64,000 bases of DNA from Hypoxylon rubiginosum (Eukaryota > Ascomycota > Sordariomycetes > Xylariales > Hypoxylaceae), in the NCBI GenBank assembly GCA_902806565.1, contig CADCXA010000027.1, positions 1,364,001 through 1,428,000 of the forward strand, in the 5' to 3' direction. Below the pieces are notes generated by a model. The model had not been told where the DNA came from. It searched no databases and worked only from the letters and a program-made list of their open reading frames with translations. Shown one piece after another: positions 45,491 to 54,983 of this stretch. The position numbers and the translations under genes are program-made. Numbering within the stretch: position 1 is the first letter of the stretch; each line of letters opens with the position of its first letter.

Positions 45491-47854
45491 ATGCGTCCTT
45501 TCAAGATGCCTCCCACTGAGTACTGCATGAGTCATCGTCGTATGTTCTCTTGAAGCTGATTGGTACCTAAAGTTCACATCACTGACATCTTTAATCCCAG
45601 TCACCAACCCTGTTGAGCCCGTTGCTGGTCCTTCTACTGGTCCTTCTACTGGCCCTGCTGCTGGCCCTGCTGCCGGCCCTGCTGCCGGCCCTACTGCCGG
45701 CCCTGCTAACGGTCTTGCTGACGGCCCTACTGCCGACCCTGCTAACGGTCTTGCTGACGGCCCTACTACCGGTTTCGACCCTACCGATCATACGATCCCC
45801 CAGCCTTTGTCGGCAGCGAACTCGTCTCGATCCCAACGAACTAGCAGATCTACCTCGACTCATGTGCGACATGGTAGCCAGGCGCAAGATCCTGCTTTTA
45901 TAGGTTAGTTATGCAATGATTTGTGCCTGACAGTTCTACCGGCCGGGCCAAGCAGCAAGTTTTCACTAACAGTATGACAGCGGCGTACGTAGCCATGCGA
46001 GGTCGCACACTCCAGATACCACAGGCCAAGACCAAGGGCAAGGGCAAGGGTAAGGAGAAGGAGGAGAAGATTGTATGGCCCGAGGACGTCAAGGACTACG
46101 AGCTTAGTGGTGACGACACGGACGATGGCCCGCAAGCCCGTCCTATCTCTCCTGGTACCTTTCGCGAATTTGCTCGGGGCTATGAGCGCTGGGACGCAGG
46201 GCATGTCAGAGATCCTCACAACGTAAGTTCTAACCTATGTCTCCCATCTTCCATCTCCCACATCCTTCGTCTCCCGCTCAACCTTTCATCTGTGTGTAAT
46301 CCTCATCTCCGCTTAAACTTATGCGCTTCCACCTTCCATCTCCTTCCCAAACTTCTATCTCCGCTTTATCTTCTCGGCCTCAGCCTTCCATCTCCCTCTC
46401 AACCTTTCTGTCTCCGCTTTATCTTCTGTTTCCGCCCCAACCTTCCCTCTTCCATTTACATCTACCTTCCTACATTTCTTTTGTCACTTTCCTCTTTTTA
46501 CCTTCACCTTTCCACCCTCATCCTCCCTCCTCTCATTTTTTCCCCCAAATCAAATCCCGCCATAGAAGTATTACACCTTGACACATAATGCTTCTATGGT
46601 GGGATTTGACCTCGACGCCTAAGCCGCCACTACACGTAACACAATACAAGCTGGTAGCATATTTCTTTCCTTAGAGAATAGTTTTCGGGTTTGTATCATT
46701 TTGCTGACCACTTAAACAGGTTTTGGCCACAGCCACACGTCTTCGCCCCGAGGGCCCTGGTGCCCTCAACGAGGACCACTTCCCCTACTACTTGACCCAC
46801 CAGGTCAAGCAGTTTGACGCCGTGACTGGAGAGGAGATTTCTCCTTCCTATGATGTCCCGACTGATCCCTCGATCATCTACACTCCTCCGGGAGTCAATG
46901 AGGGTGCCTATGTCACACAAGAATTTCGCGACAAGTACTGTCGCATGGCTCCTCTGGCCGCGAGGGATGCCCGTGACCACCTGGCCGGCATGGCCGGCAC
47001 AGGTGTCCACCCTGCTGGTACCGATGAGCGGTACACGGCCGTAAGTTTCACTCCTTAACCCTTAACCCTCAAAGCCCCAAACATGGGGAGACTGTCGATC
47101 CTCAACTAACGCATCATTCTCACTCTAGACGGAGGCGGACCAGGCCATCAACCAGGGCCACGACCCCCGCTTTGGTCCTCCTCCTGGCGTCCATTACGAG
47201 GAGTTCCTAGCCTCTCAGTACCAGCAGATCGCGGACCAGGAGGCCTGGAACGAGGCGGCCTACCAGGACATCACCGTCAAGAGAGAGCGCGTCAAGACTA
47301 TGAAGGTCGAGTTCAGCAAGCTGATGGCCCACTGCGCCATCGTCCGCGAGGAGCGCGCCCGCGCGCAGCGCAAGGAGCAGGCGCGCCTCGAGAGACTCGC
47401 GGAGCGCGGCCGGCGCGAGGAACGCGTCCGCTTCCACGCGCGCGACCACTTGCGCGACGTCCACGAGCGGCTCCGCCGGACCCACGCGCGCGGCGACCAG
47501 TACCAGAAGCGGGTCCTGGCCTACATGAAGCAGATCGACCACCTCCAGATGGACATCACCGAGCAGTGTCTGATCCTCGGACACACAGACCCCGAGGACG
47601 TGCTCGAGGAGGTCCAGCGGTACTCCGAGCTGGCCAAGGAGAAGCACCAGAAGAAGCAACAGCAGCAGCAGCAGCAGCGCGAACCCGGCGGCAGCAAGGA
47701 CAAGGACAAGAACAAGGGCCCCGAGGCTCAGCAGTCCCAGGCCCCGGCTGTTGACGAGCACCGCATCCCCCGCCGCCCCCACCCTATTCGCTACAAGGGG
47801 GGATCTATCAACCTTGGCGCCCCTGGTCCCTCCGAGTGGAAGCGTGGTATCTGA
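45491..47854 (+). CDS. Unrecognised protein with GPxx tetrapeptide repeats and coiled-coil C-terminus
   Basis: Five exons: 45491-45539, 45601-45903, 45981-46222, 46720-47040, 47129-47854, giving 546 residues in a continuous frame. After a short first exon (MRPFKMPPTEYCMSH) comes a repeat of about 14 tetrapeptides GPST/GPAA/GPTA/GLAD (about 22-76). Next is a Ser/Arg region, a basic KTKGKGKGKEKEEK patch, acidic LSGDDTDDGPQ, a Tyr/Pro-rich exon 4 (DHFPYYLTHQVKQFD, SYDVPTDPSIIYTPPG), and a long charged helical segment rich in Arg/Glu (EERARAQRKEQARLERLAERG). It ends with a poly-Gln run and ...PGPSEWKRGI. No known domain recognised. Intron 3 is 497 nt, pyrimidine-rich and contains a long hairpin. 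Alternative start at 45506. Function unknown. Confidence 0.72.
45622..45776 (+). repeat. Coding 12-bp minisatellite (GPxx repeats)
   Basis: About 14 degenerate copies of a 12-bp unit (GGCCCTGCTGCC-like) inside exon 2, encoding Gly-Pro-x-x. The same DNA read on the other strand gives SRAG repeats, a shadow. Confidence 0.85.
46223..46719 (+). other. 497-nt pyrimidine-rich intron
   Basis: Donor GTAAGTTC, branch-like TGCTGACC and acceptor TTAAACAG. Roughly seven times longer than the neighbours. 46230-46545 is CT-rich with imperfect internal copies of CTTCCATCTCC and TCTCCGCTTTATCTTCT; 46550-46609 is the hairpin. Confidence 0.7.
46550..46609. repeat. 60-nt inverted repeat: 24-bp arms, 12-nt loop
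   Basis: Left arm 46550-46573 and right arm 46586-46609 are reverse complements over 24 positions except two. Both exceptions would be G-U pairs in RNA, so a transcript folds into an uninterrupted 24-bp stem with a 12-nt loop (46574-46585). Pairing does not extend outward. Lies in the sense-strand intron of the GPxx gene. Could be a small-RNA precursor, a regulatory hairpin, or collapsed terminal repeats of a small element. Confidence 0.9.
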
Positions 47855-48518
47855 GTGTCTTTGTCTTGGTTCTGTTTGCATGGTCGGGTTGGAACAGGGT
47901 AATGATAATGCGGAGGACTCGTGGCTGATTCTAGTGGAGGGTAGGAGGAAGATGGAAAGACCATGATGCAAGCAATAATTGTATGAGACCATGAGACCAC
48001 GAGTTACGACTTGCGGATAGGTCTGGAAGCATAATATGCCTTCGGGCACTCGGCACGCGATGAATTCACTGATTTTCGGTTCTCAAACATTATTTCTCAC
48101 CACGATTCGTAGCATCGTGAAACTCGTATTACAGCCATGATGGCAGAACTATTAATCTCGTTTTGTACAACGAAAACTGGTAAAAAAAGCGACCGCAGAG
48201 CCTCCTTCTCAAACGCCTTGCGACCTGACAAAACAGCTATCGCCACGGGGAGTTCATGATATCGTGCAACAAAAGAAAATGAAGCCGTCTGTTTTACATG
48301 ATGCAATGAGAAACAGGAAAACAAAGTTCTCAGGGTATAGGTCCTCGAGAAGCGGACCAACATATTCCCAATGATGTAGGATCTCTGGACTTATACAGGT
48401 TCTTGGAGTTGACTGGCCCATCCAAGTAGACATCACGATGTCCTCGTCGCAAGTACTCCTCGGATACCAAGTCCACCCCTCTCCTATTCCAACCAACGGA
48501 ACCCGCCGACACCTTTTT
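47855..48518. other. Convergent intergenic region
   Basis: 3' flanks of the GPxx gene (+) and tandem paralogue A (-). Nothing recognised. Confidence 0.6.
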
Positions 48519-49808
48519 TTACCAGCGAACACTGTTCTCGCGCTCGCCGTACCCGTCCCACTCGTCCCGCAAGTCCCTAGCATCCGCCTCGCTGCGCGTG
48601 CCCTGGCCCGGCAGCCGGCGCCCCTCGAACCGGAAGCCGCCCGTGAAGTCGATGTACCCCTCGACGACGCCGTCGCCCAGGAACCGGATCCAGCCCTCGT
48701 GGCCGTCGCCGTACTCGTGCTCGCGCCCGCGCCACGTGAAGGCGACGGGCGAGCGGGACGACTGGTAGGGCCGCCGGGGGATGCGCAGGACGCCGTGGAC
48801 GGCGTGCAGGTCGAAGCGGCCCCACAGCTCGCTGCCGCTCAGCGTGAGCACGAGCGAGGAGTCGTGGTAGCCCCACGCCTCCGCCACGTCGTCGATCGTG
48901 ATCGAGTACCGGCCGTTCAGCAGGCCTAGGGGTTTGAGTTCCTCGCCGCCGTTGCTGCTGGAGCCGTTGCCGTATCCGGAGCCGAAGACGTCGTCAGAAT
49001 CCTCTACCTTGTAGAACGGACGCCGGGGGCTGTTGTTATTGTTGTCGTCGTCGCTGGGATGGGAGTAGGAACTTCTGGGCGGACCGCCGGGGGTCCAACC
49101 GCGGCCGCGGCGGGCCGTCTGGATGGGACGGGTGGGAGTGGCAGCGGCAGAACCGTAAGAGAAGGGCGCGGACGGCTCTGTCTTGACTCTGGGCTCCGTA
49201 GCCGCCTTCGGCTTGGGCTTGGGCTTGGGCTTGGTCACGGGGGTGGCCTTTGGAGCAGCAGCAACAGTCTTGGGTGTCTTGGGCTTGGGATTAGGCGTCT
49301 TCTTCGCAGCCTTGGCCGGGGTCGCGGGCTTGGCTGTCGTCTTTGCCCTCTTCGACGAGTTGCTGGCGGAGACGGTGATGTTGATACCGCCGACGTTCAC
49401 GGTTAGATCGACATTCTCGGACTCGGCCTTCCGCTTGGTACTCTTGACGGCAGGCGAATCGGTGCCTCCCTTGAGAGCCTTCTTGGCGTCGCGCTCGTTC
49501 TTAGTCCAGTCCTTCTTCAGCTCCGACTCGAGCTTCTTGATATGCGCCGGGATGGATAGCTTGCCTCCGTTTACAGCGTCGTACAGGCGCATGCGGGCCA
49601 CGGCCTTGGTTTTGGAGGGCTGCAGGCCGTAGTGGATGAGTTGGGCCTCGAACCAATGGGCGGGGTGGTCCTTTTCCGATCCGGACTTGAAGTGATCCTT
49701 GAGCTCCGCGAGGGTGGCGCGCCGATGACGATTGTGGCCGCTCGCCTCGGCGAATAAATCTCCTGCGTAGGAGAAGCCGTCCTTTGAGACGGCCGGAGCA
49801 AGCGACAT
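48519..49808 (-). CDS. Unrecognised fungal nuclear-like protein, tandem paralogue A
   Basis: Single exon, 429 residues. N-terminal domain (about 8-108): YAGDLFAEASGHNRHRRATL, then KDHFKSGSEKDHPAHWFEAQ and a helical segment GLQPSKTKAVARMRLYDAV that resembles a SAP/HeH-type helix-turn. Middle is disordered and basic with a PKPKPKPK run and Arg/Gly (RRGRGWTPGG). C-terminal domain (about 298-425) begins LLNGRYSITIDDVAEAWGY and holds LTLSGSELWGRFDLHAVHGV, VAFTWRGREHEY and GEGYIDFTGGF-like strands, ending LRDEWDGYGE. Poly-basic stretches suggest the nucleus. The adjacent gene upstream is a clear paralogue. Family not recognised; GC is high at 48600-48900. Confidence 0.78.
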   Translation of the reverse strand: MSLAPAVSKDGFSYAGDLFAEASGHNRHRRATLAELKDHFKSGSEKDHPAHWFEAQLIHYGLQPSKTKAVARMRLYDAVNGGKLSIPAHIKKLESELKKDWTKNERDAKKALKGGTDSPAVKSTKRKAESENVDLTVNVGGINITVSASNSSKRAKTTAKPATPAKAAKKTPNPKPKTPKTVAAAPKATPVTKPKPKPKPKAATEPRVKTEPSAPFSYGSAAATPTRPIQTARRGRGWTPGGPPRSSYSHPSDDDNNNNSPRRPFYKVEDSDDVFGSGYGNGSSSNGGEELKPLGLLNGRYSITIDDVAEAWGYHDSSLVLTLSGSELWGRFDLHAVHGVLRIPRRPYQSSRSPVAFTWRGREHEYGDGHEGWIRFLGDGVVEGYIDFTGGFRFEGRRLPGQGTRSEADARDLRDEWDGYGERENSVRW

Positions 49809-49880
49809 GATGGCGTTGTTATTGATTTCGCAAAGTCGATATTCGATACCGGTAAGTTCTAATGAGTTCTACCCAGTGTA

Positions 49881-49923
49881 CGAGTGACGAGTGACGAATG
49901 ACGAATGACGAATGGCGAATGGG
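49881..49923. repeat. 7-bp tandem repeat (GACGAAT/GACGAGT), about 6 copies
   Basis: Head-to-tail units with single-base variants (cgagtga, cgaatga, cgaatgg) just upstream of paralogue A. Confidence 0.85.
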
Positions 49924-50273
49924 AAGACAGGGGGTCCTTAGCTTTTAGGTTCTCAAGTGCTGTCTCAGGTTCCCATTCAAACAGCCTAGAGCTTAAGCTT
50001 AGATTTCAAGTACATAAACCTTGTACTGGTCCTGGTCCGTGCTTATTTTCATTTATGTTTACTGGCTGCTTCGGGTTATCAGTGGAATTTTTTCCAATTG
50101 GATTGAGGCCCAAGGGGTCTTCGCGGTTGGCTGGGTGAGAATGGAATGGCTTAAGGTAAATATAATAGGGTAGAGGTGAAAGAAAAACGATATTAATACT
50201 CTACATACCAATAAAGCCATTGTTCATACGACGAAGTTACTGCTTGCACTAAAACAAAGCTATACATAGCGTC

Positions 50274-50363
50274 GCCTTTCTTATCAAACACGGCGAGGGT
50301 AGGGGTATGGGTATATGCATTGGATTGTAGATTGTAGGCACTCTTGTCCCATCGAGTCCAGAA
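50274..50363. repeat. Duplicated upstream segment, copy 1
   Basis: Shares GCCTTTCTTATCA, ATTGTAGGCACT and a CCAGA end, in the same order, with 52529-52603. Lies about 466 bp upstream of paralogue A's start; copy 2 lies about 483 bp upstream of paralogue B's. So the gene duplication included at least about 550 bp of upstream DNA. Confidence 0.75.
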
Positions 50364-50717
50364 ACTGAAGCTGTCTATTTTGCAATATGCCAATGAGAAA
50401 TAAGTTAAAAAGAAACACATCTACTAGGACGTCAGGTTTCACGATAATTATTGGTGTTGTGGATCAATCATGATTCTGACAAAACGTCTTCACATTTACT
50501 ACATGTACATACAAGATCGAGATATCTATCCATCTCGCAGAAACGTGCAAAACCCTAGAGGGGCCATGAAGCCCGATGATGGCTTCTCCGAACTCGTAGC
50601 AGACAAGATGCGCACTTCTCTAATAAGCGCAGAACCAAGTGACCCTTAATACCGAAAAAGTTCACAGGCCACTTGCTCAGTCTCATAAGACCTTCTTTCT
50701 CCTCCTATGTAGGTATT

Positions 50718-52046
50718 CTAGTTATACCCGTCCCATTCCCGCATCATGTCTCTAGAGGAGATATCGGTCTGAGTGGACTGACCCGGCGCCCGCATTCTGT
50801 TGAATTCGACCCTTTCGTCGCCGTCCCCGATGTGGAGCCGGATGACGCCTCCGCCGCGGAACTGGATGTACCCCTTATTCCCGTCGCCGCGGAACACGCG
50901 GCCGTCGCGGTGGCGGCCGCGCCACTTGAAGGATAGCGGCTCGATGTCGGCGTGCCACGGGCGCTCGGCGAAGTACAGGATGCCGCTGAGACGGCCCAGG
51001 TCGAACTTGCCCCACAGCTCACGGCGGCTGCGCAGCGTCAGCACCAGCGAGAGCAGCGTGGCGCGCACCTCCCGCATGTAGGCTTCGGATGGAGCTAGGA
51101 TGTCGTAGCGCCCGTTCAGGAGGTCCAGCGAGCCGAAGAGAGGTAGGCCGCGGGGTACGGACGAGTAGCCGTTGTAGTAGTCCTCCAACCAGGGACTGTA
51201 ATCGTCGTCGGCTTCCTCCTCCTCCTGTTCCTCCTCCTCCTCTTCGTCGTCATTATCGCCATCATCATCGTTGTCGGCAGCGTCGGCGGGGTCGGCGGGG
51301 TCGGGAGGAAATGCGCCAGCCTTTTTGTCCTTGTAATAAGCCTCGAGATTGTCATCATCATCATCGTCGTCATCGTCAAAGTCATCGTCAAAGTCGTTGT
51401 CAAAGTTGCCGTCAGAGTCATCCTCAGTGTATTCCGACTCGTGCGGGACCACTCTGTTGCTACCGTTACCGGGACCGGGGAGAGAGCCGTCTGTAAGACC
51501 GGGTTTGCGATCTCCAGTCGCTCCCGAACTGCCGCCAGGGGCGGCTGTCTGCTCCAGACCGGTGGGGGTCTGGGGGGCCGGAACAGAAGACGTGGATGCG
51601 TGGCAAATCTCAATCTTGGTTTCACGCTGCGGCGTGGCCGCTTTTGGCTGAACCTCGAGCTCGGGCTCGGGCTTATTAGTTGTGGTAGATGGGCCAGCCT
51701 TTGGCGTAGCAGCGACAGCAGCGACAGTAGTGATAGCAGCAGCGAAATCAGCGACAGCAGCAGCGACAGCAGCAGTGATCTTCGAAGTCTCAGGCTTGGA
51801 CTCCGACGTCTTCTTCAAGGCTTGAGGCATGGTCTCAGACTCATCTGTCACTTTGGTCTTCTTCAACGGACTGCTAGTCAAGACCGTGACAATAGTGCCA
51901 TCGACGTCCTCAGCAGCATCCACATCCTCAGACTCAGCCTTCCGCTTCGTAGTCTTAGCGTCGTGCTCCTTCTTAGTGGCGCGATGGTGGCTGTTGTGGC
52001 CGCTCGCCTCGGCGAGTAGCTCTCCAGCGTAGGAGGATCCATCCAT
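50718..52046 (-). CDS. Unrecognised protein, tandem paralogue B lacking the N-terminal domain
   Basis: Single exon, 442 residues, about 900 bp upstream of paralogue A on the same strand. Starts SSYAGELLAEASGHNSHHRAT, matching A, then jumps directly to HDAKTTKRKAESEDVD, matching A's residues about 107 onward. About 72 residues corresponding to A 33-104 (the conserved helical domain) are absent without frame loss. Middle region is expanded and very acidic (DDDDDDDDN near 230; long Glu run near 275) where A is basic. C-terminal domain is kept: LLNGRYDILAPSEAYM, LVLTLRSRRELWGKFDL, FKWRGRHRDGR, ending MMREWDGYN. Same fold, opposite charge in the linker: probably altered function. Poly-Asp/Glu is encoded by simple-sequence DNA. 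Confidence 0.78.
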   Translation of the reverse strand: MDGSSYAGELLAEASGHNSHHRATKKEHDAKTTKRKAESEDVDAAEDVDGTIVTVLTSSPLKKTKVTDESETMPQALKKTSESKPETSKITAAVAAAVADFAAAITTVAAVAATPKAGPSTTTNKPEPELEVQPKAATPQRETKIEICHASTSSVPAPQTPTGLEQTAAPGGSSGATGDRKPGLTDGSLPGPGNGSNRVVPHESEYTEDDSDGNFDNDFDDDFDDDDDDDDDNLEAYYKDKKAGAFPPDPADPADAADNDDDGDNDDEEEEEEQEEEEADDDYSPWLEDYYNGYSSVPRGLPLFGSLDLLNGRYDILAPSEAYMREVRATLLSLVLTLRSRRELWGKFDLGRLSGILYFAERPWHADIEPLSFKWRGRHRDGRVFRGDGNKGYIQFRGGGVIRLHIGDGDERVEFNRMRAPGQSTQTDISSRDMMREWDGYN

Positions 52047-52827
52047 GACGAATGTTTGTGTTTTCGTAAGCTTAAGATTAGGTGAGTTCCGATGAGTTCT
52101 GAAAAAGATCTAATGAAGTTCTTGATGAAGTTCTGGTGAGCTCTACCAAGTATCTAATGCTTGCAAACAAATAAGAAGGTTCGAGAATTTGTGCTCAAAC
52201 GGCGCAAGCCTCTGTAGATCTATGTAGGTACCCTCGTTGCCGGGGAACTCAGCACGCCGCACACCGCACACCTCGCGGGGTTACAAGACTCCTGTACCGG
52301 TTTATCCGTTTGCCCTTTTCATGCAAAGCTCAAATCGTAGTATCCCGAGTAACTAGTTGCAAATGGAGAGGAATTGAGTGAAGTGAGCCGCATTAGTGGT
52401 TGTCTGGGTAGGTACCTAGGTGTATTCAAATCTGAGGGCAGATGTGATAGGGATATAGGGATAAGAGACGTATGGTTTGGAACAGTAAATGCACATGCAA
52501 ACACACAGATAAAGCCATGCCTGACATTGCCTTTCTTATCAGACACAGTGAGGATGGGGTATATTCATTAGATTGTAGGCACTTTGACCTGTTGAGCCCA
52601 GATCTGCTCTAGTCAACATAAACCCCCGAGACTCTGTATAGATCGAGAGGCTGCGCATTTTAACAGCCATTCCATGCATCATCATATGCAACTAGCATCC
52701 ACCGGCCACCTTTTCATGAGGGGAGCATTTTTATATACATTACCCAACGCCGAGCCCGTTCGTTGATGGTGTACAAGGTATTTTTTCATATTATACAGCG
52801 ACCAGTCGTCGCATTCATATAAGCCGT
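52047..52827. other. Intergenic region between paralogue B and Mge1
   Basis: Promoter side of paralogue B and 3' flank of Mge1. ACCTAGGT at 52414-52421; duplicated segment at 52529-52603. Confidence 0.6.
52529..52603. repeat. Duplicated upstream segment, copy 2
   Basis: Counterpart of 50274-50363; shorter, with small deletions, same orientation. Confidence 0.75.
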
Positions 52828-53621
52828 TCATTGGCTCTTGACAACGCCGACCTTGGCAGCTCGGAGGACTCTTCCGTTCAGCTTGAATCCCTTCTGCTGC
52901 ACATGGAAGACGGTGTTGTCCTCCTTGTCGGGTATCGGCGTCATGAAAGTTGCCTCGTGCTCATTGGGGTTGAATTTCTCCCCTTCAGGATCGAACCGCT
53001 CTAAGCCGTGTTTCGACAAAGTCTGGAGCATGTTGGTTTCTGTCATCTTGACACCCTCATAGAAGTTCAATAGACCTTCGTTCTTCTCTTCTGCCGCTGT
53101 CTGGATCTTCTCTTTGCCCACCGTTAGAGCGCGGTCCAAGTTATCAACGCTATCGACCAAATCTTTGGCGAACCTCTGAATGGCGAAGTCGCGCGCAGCC
53201 TTCATCTCTCTCTGTGTTCGATCCTGAAGGTTGCGGAAGTCCGCTACTGACCGAAGGTATTTGTCCTATACGATTGATTAGTCTTGTGTCTTTATTGTAG
53301 CGCATTCCATGCACCCACCTTCCAGTCAACAACCTCCTTTTCTTTGGCTTCCAGCTTCTTCTTCAACTCGGCTTCGGCATCTGACGGTGTGCTGGTAGCC
53401 TCTCCATCTTTAGCTTCCACTTGCGAAGTCGGGCCCTCTCCTTCCTTCTTCGCTGCTGATTCCGGCTGATCACTATACCATCTTATGCTTGGCAAGAGTC
53501 CTGATCGTAGAGAAGTGGAAGGTATTGGGGAAAACTGCGAGCGTAATGAAGGCCGTTGCGCAATCGTTTTTGTATTAGAGAAAACGGCTCTAGATGATTT
53601 AGAAATGGCTTGTCTGAGCAT
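52828..53621 (-). CDS. MGE1: Mitochondrial GrpE, nucleotide exchange factor of mtHsp70
   Basis: Releases ADP from Ssc1 (mtHsp70) during protein import and folding in the matrix. Two exons, 53319-53621 and 52828-53265, give 246 residues. Start set at 53621 (MLRQAISKSSRAVFS), which begins a typical Arg/Ser-rich presequence; the open frame continues upstream to 53798 but adds a non-homologous stretch coded by a 12-bp repeat. GrpE features: coiled coil LKKKLEAKEKEVVDWKDKYLRS, then FRNLQDRTQREM, FAKDLVDSVDNLDRAL, YEGVKMTETNMLQTL and the beta domain HEATFMTPIPDKEDNT...GFKLNGRVLRAAKVGVV. Divergent from RPB3. Confidence 0.95.
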
Positions 53622-54983
53622 GATGGTGGAAGTAGGATATGTGCCTTTCGATGTGCCTTTCGATGTACCTTTCGGAGTAAGAATTGGAAAGGTCGCGTGC
53701 ACGGCTGAGGAGTTGCTCAATATGATGGAGGCGATAGCTTTGGAAATAAATTTTTGGCCTAGCCGAAGAGCTCTGCCCTTTAGCCCGCACCGTGCCACTT
53801 GCCTACACCGGACAGTCCTGGTCTAAGGTACCTAGGTACCTATACTGCTGGGAGGGTTTGGCGGGGCACATGCTTTCTGCCGGTCCCCACCGCCCTAGGG
53901 TTGTCTTCTAAAAACTATATAAGTCTCCCCTCCCTCCCTCGAATTTTGATTTTTTCTTCTTTTTTTCTTCAGCTCTCTTTGCCTTTTGGCTTAGATCAAG
54001 TGTAGTATCTGTTCTTTTCAGTTTAATCTCTGAAAGAGCCACAATGTGGCTCGATCTATGATTATTCCTATTTTTGTATTAAGGGAATGCATCCTCTGTG
54101 CTTGCGCATGATCATTTCCACCGTGTCCCTGGTATTACACTGCTTCCAGGCGACGCGAAACTTTTCATTGCTATCTCCAGGCTAGCCTGGGTTGCGAAGA
54201 AGGGTCACTACGCTCTATGTAGATATAGATCAGTCTGTGGTATAGACATCAGGCACATGCTATCTTAGAAATGAGTTGTATTCAATTGATAGTAGCCGTA
54301 TTCGAAATACGTGTATTTTGGCAAATTAAGATATTACTCGAGACCAAGCAAGAAAGCTTCATAAGGGATGATTCCGCCTTTGGTTTTATGTATTTCATAT
54401 ATGTAACCGATAAATACATAGATGTAGGTTCACATCAGCAAAGAGGCCTTGTTTTCTTCAACTACCTAGTACATCCACTTCCTCGCTGAAATGTGTACGA
54501 TGTTGTAGACAATTCCGATGCAAGACCTCACATGTGATAACTGCATGCATTCAATGTAGGTACCTGAGCCACCTACATCCCGTAGACGTCACAGGACCTA
54601 ATTGTCCATTTAATCTGGCAGCCTTGCATATTCCGCGGGGAAGATGCTGGGGTCGGAGCCCTTACTAGCCTGCTCTTGGCCCTTAGCGTCCCGCGCTAAG
54701 ATTTTACACCTAAGGGTCAGCCCAGGCAGGCCAGGCAGGCCAGGCTGCATGTAGAATTAGATTTCTTTGAGCGTCAAACCGCGAACCACGACCGAACTTT
54801 CTCCCTCCTACAACACCAGTCGCACACTTCGAAAAGGCTCAACGCTACGACACAAGCTACTTTTTTCTCCGATAACCATCGCGCATCTACTCCCGATTCT
54901 TTTCTACGTAATATTTACTCTATCTCGCCACTCCTCCTCTTCTTCCTCCTTTAATAGATTTGGTCGCGTTTCGATTATCCAAG
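53622..54983. other. Divergent intergenic region Mge1/RPB3
   Basis: 1.36 kb. Contains a 12-bp triple repeat (TTTCGATGTGCC-like) at about 53640-53676 next to Mge1, the 14-bp palindrome GGTACCTAGGTACC at 53827-53840, and an AGGCAGGCC-type short repeat at about 54722-54745. A CT-rich leader precedes RPB3. No gene seen. Confidence 0.6.

Larger units (their letters stand above)
49809..50717. other. Intergenic region between tandem paralogues
   Basis: Contains a 7-bp tandem array (about 49881-49923) and, at about 50274-50363, a segment repeated upstream of paralogue B. No gene recognised. Confidence 0.65.

Noticed and set aside
45591..45887. Minus-strand SRAG-repeat frame
   Set aside because: Antisense of the GPxx coding repeat, which is supported by a five-exon gene on the plus strand.
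47207..48049. 280-residue minus-strand open frame
   Set aside because: Shadow of the GC-rich last exon of the GPxx gene; Leu/Val/Ala-rich because of codon bias on the other strand.
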